Part shown: positions 33,885 through 43,446 of the stretch, piece after piece | How positions within the stretch are numbered: position 1 is the first letter of the stretch | Layout of the letters: every line of letters begins with the position of its first letter | Origin: Brevundimonas variabilis | GTDB lineage: Bacteria; Pseudomonadota; Alphaproteobacteria; Caulobacterales; Caulobacteraceae | DNA: 64,000 nucleotides | Direction of reading: 5' to 3' | Assembly: GCF_014199945.1 (NCBI RefSeq) | Contig: NZ_JACHOR010000001.1 | Span: 620,001-684,000, forward strand | Translations under genes and position numbers: made by a program | Notes under the pieces: generated by a model | Database searches by the model: none | Told to the model about the DNA's origin: nothing | Seen by the model: the letters and a program-made list of their open reading frames with translations, nothing else

Positions 33885-36011
33885 TCATCTCGTTCCCGAG
33901 ATCAGGGCTCCGCAATTGGCATCCTCTGCCAGACCCGGATCGATGAAGGGCAGCAAGGCCACCAGAGGGTTGATCAGAGCGCCCAGAATGCCTGCGATCC
34001 CGACCTGCCCGGCTATGGCCGATCCCTCTATGCCGATGTTCGGGCGGTTCAGCGCGCCGCGGATCGTGACCGGGGCCCAGACCCGCAGCAGTCTCGGCTT
34101 CTTGGTCTCTCCGTCGAACCGAAGATCAAAGGTCTCCGCACCCAGATCGATCGTCCCACGGCCGGTGGCGATCACGACATCGGTATCCACGACCAGAGTG
34201 CGCGCCGTCGCCACCCCGCCCGCGACCGTAAAGTCCCCCACGGCACAGCGAACACCCGAAATGCCCTGATCGCCTGACAGCAAGAGCCTGAGCCCCCGTC
34301 CGGCATTGATGCCAAGAAGTTCGGCAAAGGCTGTTCGCATCTGGCCCTGTGGCATGACCACGCTCATCGTGCCTTTGGAGGCTGCAGCGAACGCATGCAA
34401 TGACGCCCCGGGCCCCTCCAGTCTTGCCCTGCCAAGCGCTCGACCCGTCAGCGGTTGAGCGCCGCCTCTTGCAGGGATCACGGACTCGACCGGATAGCCC
34501 GCCAGCCGGAAGTCGATCTCGCTATAGGGCACAGCCTTTGTCGCATCGACCCGGGCCGTGCCGATCAGAGTGCCGCGTTCAAAGGCGAATGCCACCGGAT
34601 TCAGTTTCAGGATCCCGTCCTGAAGTTCGGCTCCCAGCCGGACCTGACGCAGGGCAAAATCGTTTCGCTTCACGGAGGCCGCCCGAAAACTGAGCGTCCC
34701 GTCCATGGCCCGCAGCCGCTCCACCTGCAGCGGTGCATCGGGCAGCAATTTGCCGGGCAGGCCCGAGCCGACCACCGTATCGTCGTTGCTGGTCGACTGC
34801 ACCTTCGCCCCGAGCACCACGGACAGGTCGTCGATGTCCATGGACCGTGACGAGAGGTCCGCCGTGACCCTCAGGCGCTCGCCGGTTCGGTCGACCTCGA
34901 CGCGCCCCGCCAGGTCGCTGGCCCCGACCTTTCCCTCGACATCGTTCAACATCCATCGGTCGCCATCGCGGGTCAGAGCCGCCGTCAGGCGGTAGGGGGG
35001 CGTGTCGGGCGTGGCGACACCGGTCAGCGGAAACTGGTCGGCCATGTTCAGACCGCTCAGGGTCAGGGTCGCATCGAACCGCCCGAAATTGAACGGCCTC
35101 AGGAGACGCCCCTCGGCAGCCAGCGATGACCCAGCCCCTTCAAGGATGGCGCTGAAGGCATAGGGGCGGTCGCGGCGGATATTGACGAAAGCGCCCCCCT
35201 GCACGGCCAGGGTCAGGGGCTGACCATTGCGCGTCCCCTTGCCGTCTAGATGAAAGCCCGTCCGTCCTTCCACGCCCGGGGCCGTCTCCCTCGCGGTGAT
35301 CCGGGCATCGAGCGCGATGTCACGGGAGAGGTCGCGATACAGCATCCGGCCGTCGGTGATGGTCAGCCGCTGGATCAGCGGCAGGGTCGTCGGCTCATCG
35401 TCCCGGTTATCGGGATCGAGGACCCAACTCCGGCGACCCTGCTGATCCACGATCATGACAGCCACCGGCCGGGTTATCGCGAGCCGCACCAGCTCGATCT
35501 GGCCGACCAGCAGCCTGGACAGTCGAACGGTGGCATCGATCCGACCCACATCCAGCGTATCCGCACCGCGGGCCCACGCGGGTCCACCGACTTTCAGCCG
35601 GGAGATACTCAAGGACGGCGTGGGGCTGAACAGCCGCACATCCAGATCGCCAGCGATGACGATGTTGCGGTCGTAGTGGCTCGAGGCCCAGCGCCCGACC
35701 GGACCCCGCAGCAGGTTCCAGTCGAACAGGGCCAGCGTCAGAAACAGGACGGCGATCAGTCCCAGAGCAACCGAAGACGCCCATGCCTCCGCCAGGCCAG
35801 GCTTCCGCCATCCCCGATAGACCGGATCGTTTTCAGCCAGCCAGTCACCCTGGCGGCGTCCCCAGGCCGCTGCGGGTGCCAGGGCCCCATCCCTCAGGGG
35901 AGACCAGTCCGTCAGTTTTTTCAGCGGGTTGGTCAAGCAGCAGCGTCCAGGGTTGGATGGGGCAACGCGCAGAAGGCCACTTAGCGCCACGCCGCGACGA
36001 GCGGTCTCCAA
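33885..36011 (-). CDS. AsmA-family protein
   Basis: A 708-residue (maximum) inner-membrane-anchored protein of the AsmA/TamB-like lipid-transport superfamily. A single membrane helix (SVALGLIAVLFLTLALF) lies near residue 85. The DUF748/AsmA N-domain follows (YDRNIVIAGDLDVRLFSPTP, LSISRLKVGG), with a long periplasmic beta-rich region. The C-terminal AsmA block is LLGINAGRGLRLLLSG, then TVAGGVATARTLVVDT and LRVWAPVTIRGALNRPNIGI. AsmA proteins influence outer-membrane lipid assembly. The start is unsettled: TTG 36011, GTG 35990 and TTG 35936 are all possible with weak ribosome sites. The helix lies unusually far in for this family. A 20-codon uORF (36040-35981) overlaps the GTG candidate. Confidence 0.9.
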   Translation of the reverse strand: METARRGVALSGLLRVAPSNPGRCCLTNPLKKLTDWSPLRDGALAPAAAWGRRQGDWLAENDPVYRGWRKPGLAEAWASSVALGLIAVLFLTLALFDWNLLRGPVGRWASSHYDRNIVIAGDLDVRLFSPTPSLSISRLKVGGPAWARGADTLDVGRIDATVRLSRLLVGQIELVRLAITRPVAVMIVDQQGRRSWVLDPDNRDDEPTTLPLIQRLTITDGRMLYRDLSRDIALDARITARETAPGVEGRTGFHLDGKGTRNGQPLTLAVQGGAFVNIRRDRPYAFSAILEGAGSSLAAEGRLLRPFNFGRFDATLTLSGLNMADQFPLTGVATPDTPPYRLTAALTRDGDRWMLNDVEGKVGASDLAGRVEVDRTGERLRVTADLSSRSMDIDDLSVVLGAKVQSTSNDDTVVGSGLPGKLLPDAPLQVERLRAMDGTLSFRAASVKRNDFALRQVRLGAELQDGILKLNPVAFAFERGTLIGTARVDATKAVPYSEIDFRLAGYPVESVIPARGGAQPLTGRALGRARLEGPGASLHAFAAASKGTMSVVMPQGQMRTAFAELLGINAGRGLRLLLSGDQGISGVRCAVGDFTVAGGVATARTLVVDTDVVIATGRGTIDLGAETFDLRFDGETKKPRLLRVWAPVTIRGALNRPNIGIEGSAIAGQVGIAGILGALINPLVALLPFIDPGLAEDANCGALISGTR

Positions 36012-36138
36012 AAATCCAGGGAAGGCTCGATTGTCGCCATCTCTTCTTTTTTTTGTCGCATAACATTTACAATCGCGAAATTGCGCGCATTATTGCTCCG
36101 AACCCTGATCGTATTCGGGACTTTTGAGGAGCCCGCCC

Positions 36139-36444
36139 ATGACCCGTATCGCTGCCATCACCGTCGCTGCCGCGACCCTCGTCGCCGCCCTGCCCGCCTT
36201 TGCGGCAGACGGTCCCCAGACCAGTCCGGTCAAGCTTCAGCGCGTGGTCATGCAGTGCGATACCGACCAGGCCACGCGCCGCGGCTTCATGCGTCAGCAC
36301 GGAGTGGCCCCGACCTTCATCACGGCCGATCAGGCTCTAGCCGCCCGCGCTGCGGGCGAGACCTGGGCAGCGCCCCGCTGCATGACCGCGCGCGAGCATG
36401 CCCGGCTGAGCCAGGTGCTGACCAGCTACGCCGCCGTTCGCTAG
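36139..36444 (+). CDS. Small secreted protein of unknown function
   Basis: A 101-residue protein. It opens with a signal peptide (ITVAAATLVAALPAFAA). The mature part is basic with two cysteines (VVMQCDTDQATRRGF and WAAPRCMTAREHARL), which could form one disulfide in the periplasm. I do not recognise the family. ATG 36139 has GAGGAG 8 nt upstream; an earlier ATG-like start at 36124 precedes the ribosome site. It is followed by a strong intrinsic terminator. Confidence 0.8.
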   Translation: MTRIAAITVAAATLVAALPAFAADGPQTSPVKLQRVVMQCDTDQATRRGFMRQHGVAPTFITADQALAARAAGETWAAPRCMTAREHARLSQVLTSYAAVR

Positions 36445-36465
36445 ATCGGCGATGGCCTGACAAAG

Positions 36466-36502
36466 AAAGGGGCGCGGTCCGGATCGGATCGCGCCCCTTT
36501 TT
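36466..36502. terminator. Intrinsic terminator between convergent genes
   Basis: GGGGCGCG (36469-36476) pairs with CGCGCCCC (36490-36497), with TCCG/CGGA extending the stem, followed by TTTTT. AAAGAAA on the left makes it usable in both directions for the convergent S9 peptidase gene. Confidence 0.9.
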
Positions 36503-36514
36503 CGTGTCCGCTGC

Positions 36515-38620
36515 CTATTCGGCCTTCAGATGCTGGTCCAGCCAGCCGAAGACCTGATTGTGCCATTCCAGGCTGTTGGCCGGCTTGAGCACCCAGTGGT
36601 TCTCGTCGGGGAAGACGACAAGGCGACTTTCGATGCCGCGCCGCTGAAGCGCGGTGAAGGTCGACAGCGCCTGGGTGGTGGGAACGCGGAAGTCGCGGTC
36701 GCCCTGTATGACCAGCATCGGCGTCTGCCAGTTGCGGACATGGTTGGCCGGGTTGAATTGCTGATAGCCCTGCGGATTCTCGTAAGGTGTCCCGCCCGAG
36801 TCCCATTCGGTGAACCAGAGTTCCTCGGTTGCATAGCCCATGCCGAAGGTGTCGAAGATGCCGTCGTGGTTCACCAGGCAGTCGAACTCGTCATTCCAGC
36901 GCCCGGCGATCCAGTTGATCATATAGCCGCCGTATGAAGCCCCCAGCGCGCAGGCCTTTTCGCCATCGATGAAGTCGTACTGTGTCTGGGCGGCCGCCCA
37001 GCCCTTCTGCAGGTCTTCCAGCGGGCGATCGCCCCAGTGCTGGCTGATCGCGTCCGTGAATTCCTGGCCGTATCCGGTCGAGCCATGGAAATCGATCATC
37101 ACCACGGCATAGCCGGCCCCGGCATAGGTCTGGGCGTTCCAGCGGAACGACCAGGCATTGGCCAGCGAGCTCTGGGGTCCACCATGGATGATGAAGGCGG
37201 TCGGGTATTTCTGGCCCGGGACGGCGTTCGCCGGCTTGATGACATAGCCGTGCACGGTCTCGCCATTCCACCCTTCGAAGGTGAACTGCTCGGCCTCGCC
37301 GAAGGTCCGCTCGTCCAGCAACGGGTTGATGGTGGTCAGGCGGCGCGGCATCTCGCGACCCAGATAGGTCTTGGCATACAGATCGCCGGGCGAGGTCAGG
37401 CTGTCCTGGGCAAAGACGAAGCCCGAGGGTGTCAGGCCAAAGGCGGAGACATGGCCGGGGCCGGTGACCGGCGTGACAACCCCGTTCCGCACGTCGACCG
37501 CGAACAGCCGGGTCTGCCCGATGTCCCCTGCCGTTGTGTACAGGGTATTGCCGTCCGCCGACCATTTCAGCCCGTCCGCCGAGCGATCCCAGTTGGCGGC
37601 GATCTGGCGAGTCTGCCCGGTTTCGACGTCCTTCAGCAGGATGGCATATTTGTCGGCTTCGAAGCCGGGACGGGCCATGGCGCGATAGGCCATCGTGCGG
37701 CCGTCCGGCGAGAAGACCGGCCCGGTGTCCCAGGCATCATTGTCATCCGTCAGATTGGTAAAGGTGCCGTCGCCGCTGAGGCCATTGGTGCGCCACAGGT
37801 CGAAATTCGTGCTCCAGGGCTCGCTCTGGCCTGCGACACGGGCCGAAAAGACGATCGCATCGCCGGAGGGGGTGAAGGTGAACTCGTTCTCGTCACCAAA
37901 CGGCTTTGAGGGGGTATCGCCATCAAAGCCCTTCGTCACCCAGACGGGTGTGCCCATCGCTGTGGCGTCGGCCCCGATGCCCATGACGAACAGATGGTTC
38001 TGGGTTCCGTCGGCCCATGTGTCCCAGTGGCGCACGAACATCCGGTCATAGACCTGGGCCGTGGTCTTGCGCTCCGACACCGCCTTCGCCCGTTCGACGG
38101 AGCAGGCAATGTCGGGGCAGTCCGGGAAGACCGCGAGCGACACGGCGACCGCGTCGGCGGCGGGGTTGAGACGATAGGCATTGATGTCGAGCGGAAGGTC
38201 GGTCAGCTGGACCCCCGCGGTCAGGGCCGCATTGGCCCGCCACAGCTGGGTCGTCCCGGACTTGGCCGACAGATAGTAGAGCCGCCCGTCCGAGCCCCAG
38301 CGCGCCGTATTGGCTCCATCATCGGAAATGGCCAGCCGTCTGGGCTCGCCGCCGGCATTCAGGTCCAGCAGATAGAGGCTGCCTCTCCGGCGGTTCTGGG
38401 CCACATCGGTCGCTGTCACCGTATAGACGACCTGTCGGCCGTCCGGTGAGACCTGCGGATCACCCAGCCGGTTCAACGCGATCATGTCGCGATAGGTGAA
38501 GGCCGGGTCCGCCGCTGCCGGCGCCCGGGCAGCGACGGGAAGGGCTTCGGCCATTGCGGGGACAGCAGCCCCCAGAACGGCGAGAGCGCAGGCCGCGGAC
38601 AGGATGGATCGAAGGCGCAT
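36515..38620 (-). CDS. S9-family prolyl oligopeptidase (acylaminoacyl/dipeptidyl peptidase-like)
   Basis: A 701-residue secreted serine peptidase. A signal peptide opens it (LRSILSAACALAVLGAAVPAMA). An N-terminal beta-propeller of WD/TolB-like repeats follows (DPQVSPDGRQVVYTV, PVFSPDGRTMAYRAM). The C-terminal alpha/beta hydrolase has IIHGGPQSSLANAWSFRWNA, the nucleophile in CALGASYGGYM, the Asp in VIQGDRDFRVP, and the His in FPDENHWVLKP. It removes dipeptides or acyl-amino acids from short peptides in the periplasm. ATG 38620 was chosen because the signal peptide starts there, with GGAG about 10 nt upstream. It lies alone. Confidence 0.94.
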   Translation of the reverse strand: MRLRSILSAACALAVLGAAVPAMAEALPVAARAPAAADPAFTYRDMIALNRLGDPQVSPDGRQVVYTVTATDVAQNRRRGSLYLLDLNAGGEPRRLAISDDGANTARWGSDGRLYYLSAKSGTTQLWRANAALTAGVQLTDLPLDINAYRLNPAADAVAVSLAVFPDCPDIACSVERAKAVSERKTTAQVYDRMFVRHWDTWADGTQNHLFVMGIGADATAMGTPVWVTKGFDGDTPSKPFGDENEFTFTPSGDAIVFSARVAGQSEPWSTNFDLWRTNGLSGDGTFTNLTDDNDAWDTGPVFSPDGRTMAYRAMARPGFEADKYAILLKDVETGQTRQIAANWDRSADGLKWSADGNTLYTTAGDIGQTRLFAVDVRNGVVTPVTGPGHVSAFGLTPSGFVFAQDSLTSPGDLYAKTYLGREMPRRLTTINPLLDERTFGEAEQFTFEGWNGETVHGYVIKPANAVPGQKYPTAFIIHGGPQSSLANAWSFRWNAQTYAGAGYAVVMIDFHGSTGYGQEFTDAISQHWGDRPLEDLQKGWAAAQTQYDFIDGEKACALGASYGGYMINWIAGRWNDEFDCLVNHDGIFDTFGMGYATEELWFTEWDSGGTPYENPQGYQQFNPANHVRNWQTPMLVIQGDRDFRVPTTQALSTFTALQRRGIESRLVVFPDENHWVLKPANSLEWHNQVFGWLDQHLKAE

Positions 38621-38697
38621 GGGGATTTTCTCCGGAACAGGTCGCTGGCGTAGCACCGCCACCCGATCTGGCAAGAGCGACCTGTCCCGGGGCCGTT

Positions 38698-39006
38698 TTA
38701 GTCCCCGCCGCCGCCGTCTCCGCCAGCACCATCGGAGCCCGTGTCATGGCCGCCGCTATCCTTTCCGGACCGCGAACCGCCGCCATCCATGATGAAAGGC
38801 ACACTGCCGTCGGCGCCGCCGCCATCCTTGCGAACCGTCTGTTTGCGAGCCGCAGCGGCCTGAACATCCAGCACCCACCCAATACCGCCGCCGAGCACCG
38901 TGCCAATCAGGACTCCGGCCGCCAGCTGCCCGATCGCGATCCCGAGTGTGGCCCCAAACACCAGACCCAGCACCAGTCCGATCCCGATATAGCTGCGTCC
39001 CGTCAT
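38698..39006 (-). CDS. Small glycine-zipper membrane protein with Gly/Asp-rich tail
   Basis: A 102-residue protein. A hydrophobic hairpin with glycine-zipper spacing fills residues 5-46 (IGIGLVLGLVFGATLGIAIG and AAGVLIGTVLGGGIGWVL). A charged stretch follows (AAARKQTVRKDGG). The tail is low-complexity Gly/Asp/Ser. It is probably an inner-membrane protein. I do not recognise a named family. GGAT lies 8 nt before the ATG on the minus strand. It is divergent from trxB with a 74-bp shared upstream region. Confidence 0.72.
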   Translation of the reverse strand: MTGRSYIGIGLVLGLVFGATLGIAIGQLAAGVLIGTVLGGGIGWVLDVQAAAARKQTVRKDGGGADGSVPFIMDGGGSRSGKDSGGHDTGSDGAGGDGGGGD

Positions 39007-39080
39007 GCGATGATCCTTTTGGCCGTTCTGGCGGACAGCTTACCATCGCGCGAAGCAGAATCAGCGCCTAAATAGAGGCC

Positions 39081-40088
39081 ATGAACACGCCCCGTAATGT
39101 CCGCCTCGCCATCATCGGTTCCGGCCCTGCCGGCTGGACCGCCGCCATCTATGCGGCCCGCGCCAGTCTGAACCCGGTCATCATCGCGGGTATCCAGCCG
39201 GGTGGCCAGTTGACCATCACAACCGATGTCGAGAACTACCCCGGCTTTGCCGACGTCATCCAGGGCCCCTGGCTGATGGAGCAGATGCAGAAACAGGCCG
39301 AGCATGTCGGGACCGAGGTCCTGCACGACATCGTGGTCTCGGCGGACCTGTCGAAACGCCCGTTCCATCTGAAGCTGGATTCGGGGGCCGAGATGCTGGC
39401 CGAGACTGTGATCATCTCGACCGGAGCCCAGGCCAAATGGCTGGGGCTGGAATCCGAACATGCCTACCAGGGGTTCGGCGTCAGCGCCTGCGCGACCTGT
39501 GACGGCTTCTTCTATCGCGGCAAGGACGTCGTGGTCGTCGGTGGCGGCAACACGGCGGTCGAAGAGGCGCTGTTCCTGACCAATTTCGCCGCCAAGGTCA
39601 CCGTCGTGCATCGCCGCGACGAGTTCCGGGCCGAGAAGATCCTGCAGGAGCGGCTGTTTGCCAATTCAAAGGTCGAGGTGGTCTGGAACCACGCCGTCGA
39701 GGAGATCGTCGGGGTGGTCGATGGCGTGGCGCGCAATGTCACGGGCGTACGGCTTAAGAACACGGTCGACGGTTCGACCCGCGAAGTCCCTGCCGACGGC
39801 GTCTTCATCGCGATCGGACACGCCCCCTCATCCGAGCTGTTCCTTGGACAGCTGGAGACCAAGTCCGGTGGCTATCTGGTCGTTCGCCCGGGCACGACGT
39901 CGACCGAGATCGAAGGCGTCTATGCAGCCGGTGACGTGACCGACGATGTCTATCGCCAGGCTGTCACGGCGGCAGGCATGGGCTGCATGGCGGCGCTGGA
40001 AGCGGCGCGTTTCCTGGCCGAAGTCGATCACGCTGCCCGGGGCGAACCGATCAGCCATGCCGAGGCGGAAAAGATCGGCGCCTGGTAG
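39081..40088 (+). CDS. trxB: Thioredoxin-disulfide reductase
   Basis: Cytoplasmic FAD/NADPH enzyme that keeps thioredoxin reduced. The 335-residue protein has the FAD motif IIGSGPAGWTAAIYAARA, the redox pair in SACATCDGFFY, and the NADPH motif VVVGGGNTAVEEALFL. The second FAD block reads GVYAAGDVTDDVYRQAVTAA. Length is slightly above E. coli TrxB (321) because of a short C-terminal tail. It is the upstream electron donor for the DsbD-type protein encoded at 10.8-13 kb. Confidence 0.97.
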   Translation: MNTPRNVRLAIIGSGPAGWTAAIYAARASLNPVIIAGIQPGGQLTITTDVENYPGFADVIQGPWLMEQMQKQAEHVGTEVLHDIVVSADLSKRPFHLKLDSGAEMLAETVIISTGAQAKWLGLESEHAYQGFGVSACATCDGFFYRGKDVVVVGGGNTAVEEALFLTNFAAKVTVVHRRDEFRAEKILQERLFANSKVEVVWNHAVEEIVGVVDGVARNVTGVRLKNTVDGSTREVPADGVFIAIGHAPSSELFLGQLETKSGGYLVVRPGTTSTEIEGVYAAGDVTDDVYRQAVTAAGMGCMAALEAARFLAEVDHAARGEPISHAEAEKIGAW

Positions 40089-40097
40089 ACCCGACGG

Positions 40098-40505
40098 TCA
40101 GCCGAACAGGCGCAGCTCGGGCGGGGCAAACTCGGTCGGCTGCCCGTTCCGGCGACGCAGGGCGTAGTCGACAGCCGTCTGGACAGCCCGCTCGTCGGTC
40201 GGTTTGGACAGGACGCCGATCGTCCCCGCAACGCCTGCTCCGAGCATCCCGGGATTGGCCGTCATGTAAAGAACGGTAACCCCCTGATCCTGGGCCAGCT
40301 GGCGCCCGATTTCGATCCCGGTCGGCCCGTCCGAGAGGTGGATATCGACCAGCGCCAGATCGACACCACCGGAATCGACCGCCTTGCGGGCAGCACGGGC
40401 ATCCGAGGCCATACCGATCACCTCGTGACCCAGGTCCTCCAGCACGAAGCGGAGTTCCATGGCCACAAGGGCCTCGTCCTCGATGATCAGTATACGCGCC
40501 GTCAT
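40098..40505 (-). CDS. Single-domain response regulator
   Basis: A 135-residue CheY-like receiver with no output domain. It has ILIIEDEALVAMEL (acidic pocket), the phospho-Asp in LALVDIHLSDGPTG, the Thr in VLYMTANPG, and the Lys in VLSKPTDE. It is encoded 57 nt downstream of an HWE-type kinase on the same strand and is probably its partner. Single-domain regulators paired with HWE kinases tune the general stress response or photosensory pathways in alphaproteobacteria. Which of these applies here is not visible. Confidence 0.9.
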   Translation of the reverse strand: MTARILIIEDEALVAMELRFVLEDLGHEVIGMASDARAARKAVDSGGVDLALVDIHLSDGPTGIEIGRQLAQDQGVTVLYMTANPGMLGAGVAGTIGVLSKPTDERAVQTAVDYALRRRNGQPTEFAPPELRLFG

Positions 40506-40562
40506 ATCCCCTCGGGGGCTTGAGTGATCGATGGGCCAGAACGCCGTTCGGCTCGTCCGGTT

Positions 40563-42149
40563 TCAAAAGGTCTTCAGGGCTGCCCTGCGACGCGACAGCG
40601 CAGTGGCTGGCAGGTCGGCAACGACAAGCAAACCATTCGCACGCCAGGTTCGTTCCAGCCGCCCGCCCAATTGCCCCTCCACCGACACCGTCGCGAGGGA
40701 CGAGCCGAAGCCGGTTCGGGTCGGCTCCGCGTCGATCGGAGGGCCGCCCTGCTCGTCCCAGGTCAGGATGAAACGGTCGTCAACACCGTTCGTGGTCAGA
40801 TGCACGCGGCCGGCCGGAACCGAAAGAGCCCCGTATTTGGCGGCATTGGTTGCCAGCTCGTGAAACAGAAGAGCCACAGATGTCGCGGCCTGATCGTCGA
40901 AGACCGCATCTTCGCCCTGCAGGATGATCCGCGGCTGACCCGTATCGTCGGCATAGGGGCGGAACAGCGCATCCAGAAAGGCATGCAGCGTCATGGAGCC
41001 AACGCTGGGGCGCGAGGCCTCCGTATGCGGGCGGACGAATTCGTGCGCGCGGGCAAGGGCGGCGACCCTGTCGCGCACGGCCCTGGCAAACGGCTGTGCC
41101 TGCGGGAACTCCCGCGCCGACAGGGCGATCAGGGCCGAGACGACGGCGAAGATGTTCTTGATCCGATGGCTCAGTTCCTGGCTCAGCAGGTCCTTGCCGT
41201 CTTGCAGCCTCTTCAGTTCGTCGATGTCGGTGCAGGTACCGAACCAGCGGATGATGCGACCGCTCGCATCCCGGATCGGTCGGGCACGGCCGAGAACCCA
41301 GCGATAGGCTCCCGAGGCATGGCGCAAGCGGTATTCGATTTCATAGGGCTCGCCCGTGGCCAGACAGTGCCCCCAGAGCGCCCGCGCCCGTTCCTGGTCT
41401 TCGTCGTGGAACATTCCGGCCCACCCCTCGCCGTCGGTGGACCCCTCCGGCATGCCGGTGAATTCGTACCAACGGGCGTTATAGTAGTCGTGAAACCCGT
41501 CAGGCAGCGTCGACCAGACCATCTGGGGCATCGATTCGGTGATCGCCCGGAACTTCTGCTCGCTCTCCGCCAGCGCCCCGATCGTCGCGGCGAGTTCGGC
41601 CTCGACCGCGTGCCGGGACGACAGTTCCAGCGCACGCGCGCGTAGCGATCGACGAAGCTCCATCTGGTCCATGACCTGCCCGGCCAGCACCTCCAGGGCC
41701 GAGGCCTCGATCGGGGTCAGGGTCGCACTGCGGGGCTTGAGATCGTGCACGCACAGAGCGCCAAGCGGTAGACCCTCGGGTGTCCTGAGCAGCCGTCCGG
41801 CATAGAACCGCAAACCCGGCTCGCCGGAGACGAAGGCGTTATTGGCAAAGCGCGGATCCTGGGTTGCGTCTGCAACGACCATCACATCGCCCTCGCCCTC
41901 ACGGATATTCACGGCACAGAAGGAGGTCTCGATCGTCCCCCCGGTCATCCCGGTACCGACCTCGGCCTTGAACCAGGCCCGGTCACTGTCGATCAGGTTC
42001 ACCAGCGCGATGGGGGCGTCGAAGATCTGGGCCAGAAGGCGGGCGATGCCGTCGAATGCAGGCTCGCGCGGCGTGTCGAGAATGTCATAGGCCGCGAGGG
42101 CGCTCAGCCGGTCGGCTTCGGTCCATGATCGCGTCGTCCGTTCCGTCAC
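40563..42149 (-). CDS. GAF-PAS HWE-family sensor histidine kinase
   Basis: A 528-residue soluble kinase. A GAF domain fills about 20-175 (RLLAQIFDAPIALVNLID, ETSFCAVNIREG). A PAS/PAC unit lies at 195-310 (FRAITESMPQMVWSTLPDG, and a PAC tail IIRWFGTCTDIDELKRLQ). The HWE kinase region has the phospho-His in LLSQELSHRIKNIFAVVSAL. The ATPase has FHELATNAAKYGALS and the W-x-E-like block ILTWDEQGGPPI. There are no membrane helices, so it senses a cytoplasmic cue, perhaps a ligand or redox state through GAF/PAS. The partner regulator lies just downstream. The HWE kinase type is common in the general stress network of this group. Confidence 0.92.
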   Translation of the reverse strand: MTERTTRSWTEADRLSALAAYDILDTPREPAFDGIARLLAQIFDAPIALVNLIDSDRAWFKAEVGTGMTGGTIETSFCAVNIREGEGDVMVVADATQDPRFANNAFVSGEPGLRFYAGRLLRTPEGLPLGALCVHDLKPRSATLTPIEASALEVLAGQVMDQMELRRSLRARALELSSRHAVEAELAATIGALAESEQKFRAITESMPQMVWSTLPDGFHDYYNARWYEFTGMPEGSTDGEGWAGMFHDEDQERARALWGHCLATGEPYEIEYRLRHASGAYRWVLGRARPIRDASGRIIRWFGTCTDIDELKRLQDGKDLLSQELSHRIKNIFAVVSALIALSAREFPQAQPFARAVRDRVAALARAHEFVRPHTEASRPSVGSMTLHAFLDALFRPYADDTGQPRIILQGEDAVFDDQAATSVALLFHELATNAAKYGALSVPAGRVHLTTNGVDDRFILTWDEQGGPPIDAEPTRTGFGSSLATVSVEGQLGGRLERTWRANGLLVVADLPATALSRRRAALKTF

Positions 42150-42242
42150 GCCATCTCCTGTGTCTGCGGCACCATTCCGTCGCTGCGCTAAATGCGTCGG
42201 TCTCCACGACGTTGCAATCCGGTACCCGGCGCTATCCGCACC

Positions 42243-43418
42243 TCAGGATACCGGCCTGCCGACCTCCTCGACATCCATGGGCACGGCCCCCTGGACCGGT
42301 ACAGTGGTAATCGCGGGCGCGACGGCCTGCGGTTCTTCGAACGCTTTCAGCCGCGCGTTGATGGCGGCGATGTCGGTCGCCGTCGGCTGGCGGCGTCCCC
42401 CCAGGCTGGCGATGCCCACGACGCGGGTCTGTCCATCGATCTCGACCGACTTCATCGTTGCGTCACCCTCCGAGGTCGCGGGAGCGGGGTCGGTCACACC
42501 TGCCAGCATGATGCGGGGTTTCGAGAAGCGGGCTTCGTCAATCACCGGCTCGCGGCCCGCATAGGCCTGACGGAACGCAGCCGTCTCGCCATAGACGCCC
42601 TTCCAGCGATAGAAGATGTGGGCCCCGATCTGGTCGATCTTGGCCAGGGTCGGCGACCACCAGGGAGAGACGTAGTCGGCGTGATAGTGGGTCGCCGTGC
42701 CCACACGGGCGGCGACATGGCCCGCAAGCGCCCGCTCGGCGACGCTGGACGCGCGGTCCCATGCCCAGGCCACGGGCGGCTGACTGAGCGCGCCATCGCA
42801 GGTGAAACTGAACTGGCATCCGGTGCTGCGCTCGGCACCCTGGAACACCACGCCACAGATGGTGTTCGGATAGTTGGGATCGCGCACCCGGTTCAGGATC
42901 ACCTGGGCCACAGCTTCCTGACCCTGGGTGCTTTCGAGCGCCGCCTCGTAATAGACGGCCTGGCTGAGGCAGCGCAGGGCCCGGCGTCGATCCGCCTCCG
43001 TGGCCGCCTTGAACACAAACGGCCGAGCAGGTTGCAGGGCACCGGTGGCCGTCGGCATGGAGGCATTGCGTTTGCGGGCATCGAGGCCGGATGCCCCCAG
43101 TTCGAGGATGGGCTTGCCCGCCAGGGTCAGGCTCTCCCACCCGGGCGTCAGTCCATACGGCGCGACTGCACCCTCGGGGTCGTGTCGTGCCGCAAGCGCC
43201 CGTTGAGCCGGATCGAACCGGGCCAGAAGTGCGGTCAGCCCGACGCTGCCGAAATCGCCTCCAGTGACGCGGGCCACAGCCTCCGCCCGGAGGTCATCGT
43301 CGGAGCGCGTGGTCGAGCCTGCGGCCATGCCGACGCCCAGCGCTGCGACGAGGGCTGGCGCAGCGGCGGCGAAATGCCGACACCGCGATTTCAATCCGGC
43401 CCAGTCGAGCGTGATCAT
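42243..43418 (-). CDS. SleB-like cell wall hydrolase (copy 1)
   Basis: A 391-residue protein with an N-terminal signal-anchor (AAAAPALVAALGVGMAAG) and a central SleB/Hydrolase_2 domain. The domain reads LSQAVYYEAALESTQGQEAV, VILNRVRDPNYPNTICGVV, GCQFSFTCDG, ATHYHADYVSPWW and GAHIFYRW. SleB-type enzymes are lytic transglycosylases; the YYEA Glu is the expected catalytic acid. The C-terminal 100 residues are Ala/Pro-rich and probably disordered. ATG 43418 has GGAG 11 nt upstream; a longer frame from 43526 overlaps the dps terminator region. A second copy lies 3 kb away at 45445-46566. It likely cleaves peptidoglycan during growth rather than spore germination. Confidence 0.9.
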   Translation of the reverse strand: MITLDWAGLKSRCRHFAAAAPALVAALGVGMAAGSTTRSDDDLRAEAVARVTGGDFGSVGLTALLARFDPAQRALAARHDPEGAVAPYGLTPGWESLTLAGKPILELGASGLDARKRNASMPTATGALQPARPFVFKAATEADRRRALRCLSQAVYYEAALESTQGQEAVAQVILNRVRDPNYPNTICGVVFQGAERSTGCQFSFTCDGALSQPPVAWAWDRASSVAERALAGHVAARVGTATHYHADYVSPWWSPTLAKIDQIGAHIFYRWKGVYGETAAFRQAYAGREPVIDEARFSKPRIMLAGVTDPAPATSEGDATMKSVEIDGQTRVVGIASLGGRRQPTATDIAAINARLKAFEEPQAVAPAITTVPVQGAVPMDVEEVGRPVS

Positions 43419-43446
43419 CGAGCTTGCGTCTCCTGACGTGACAAAC

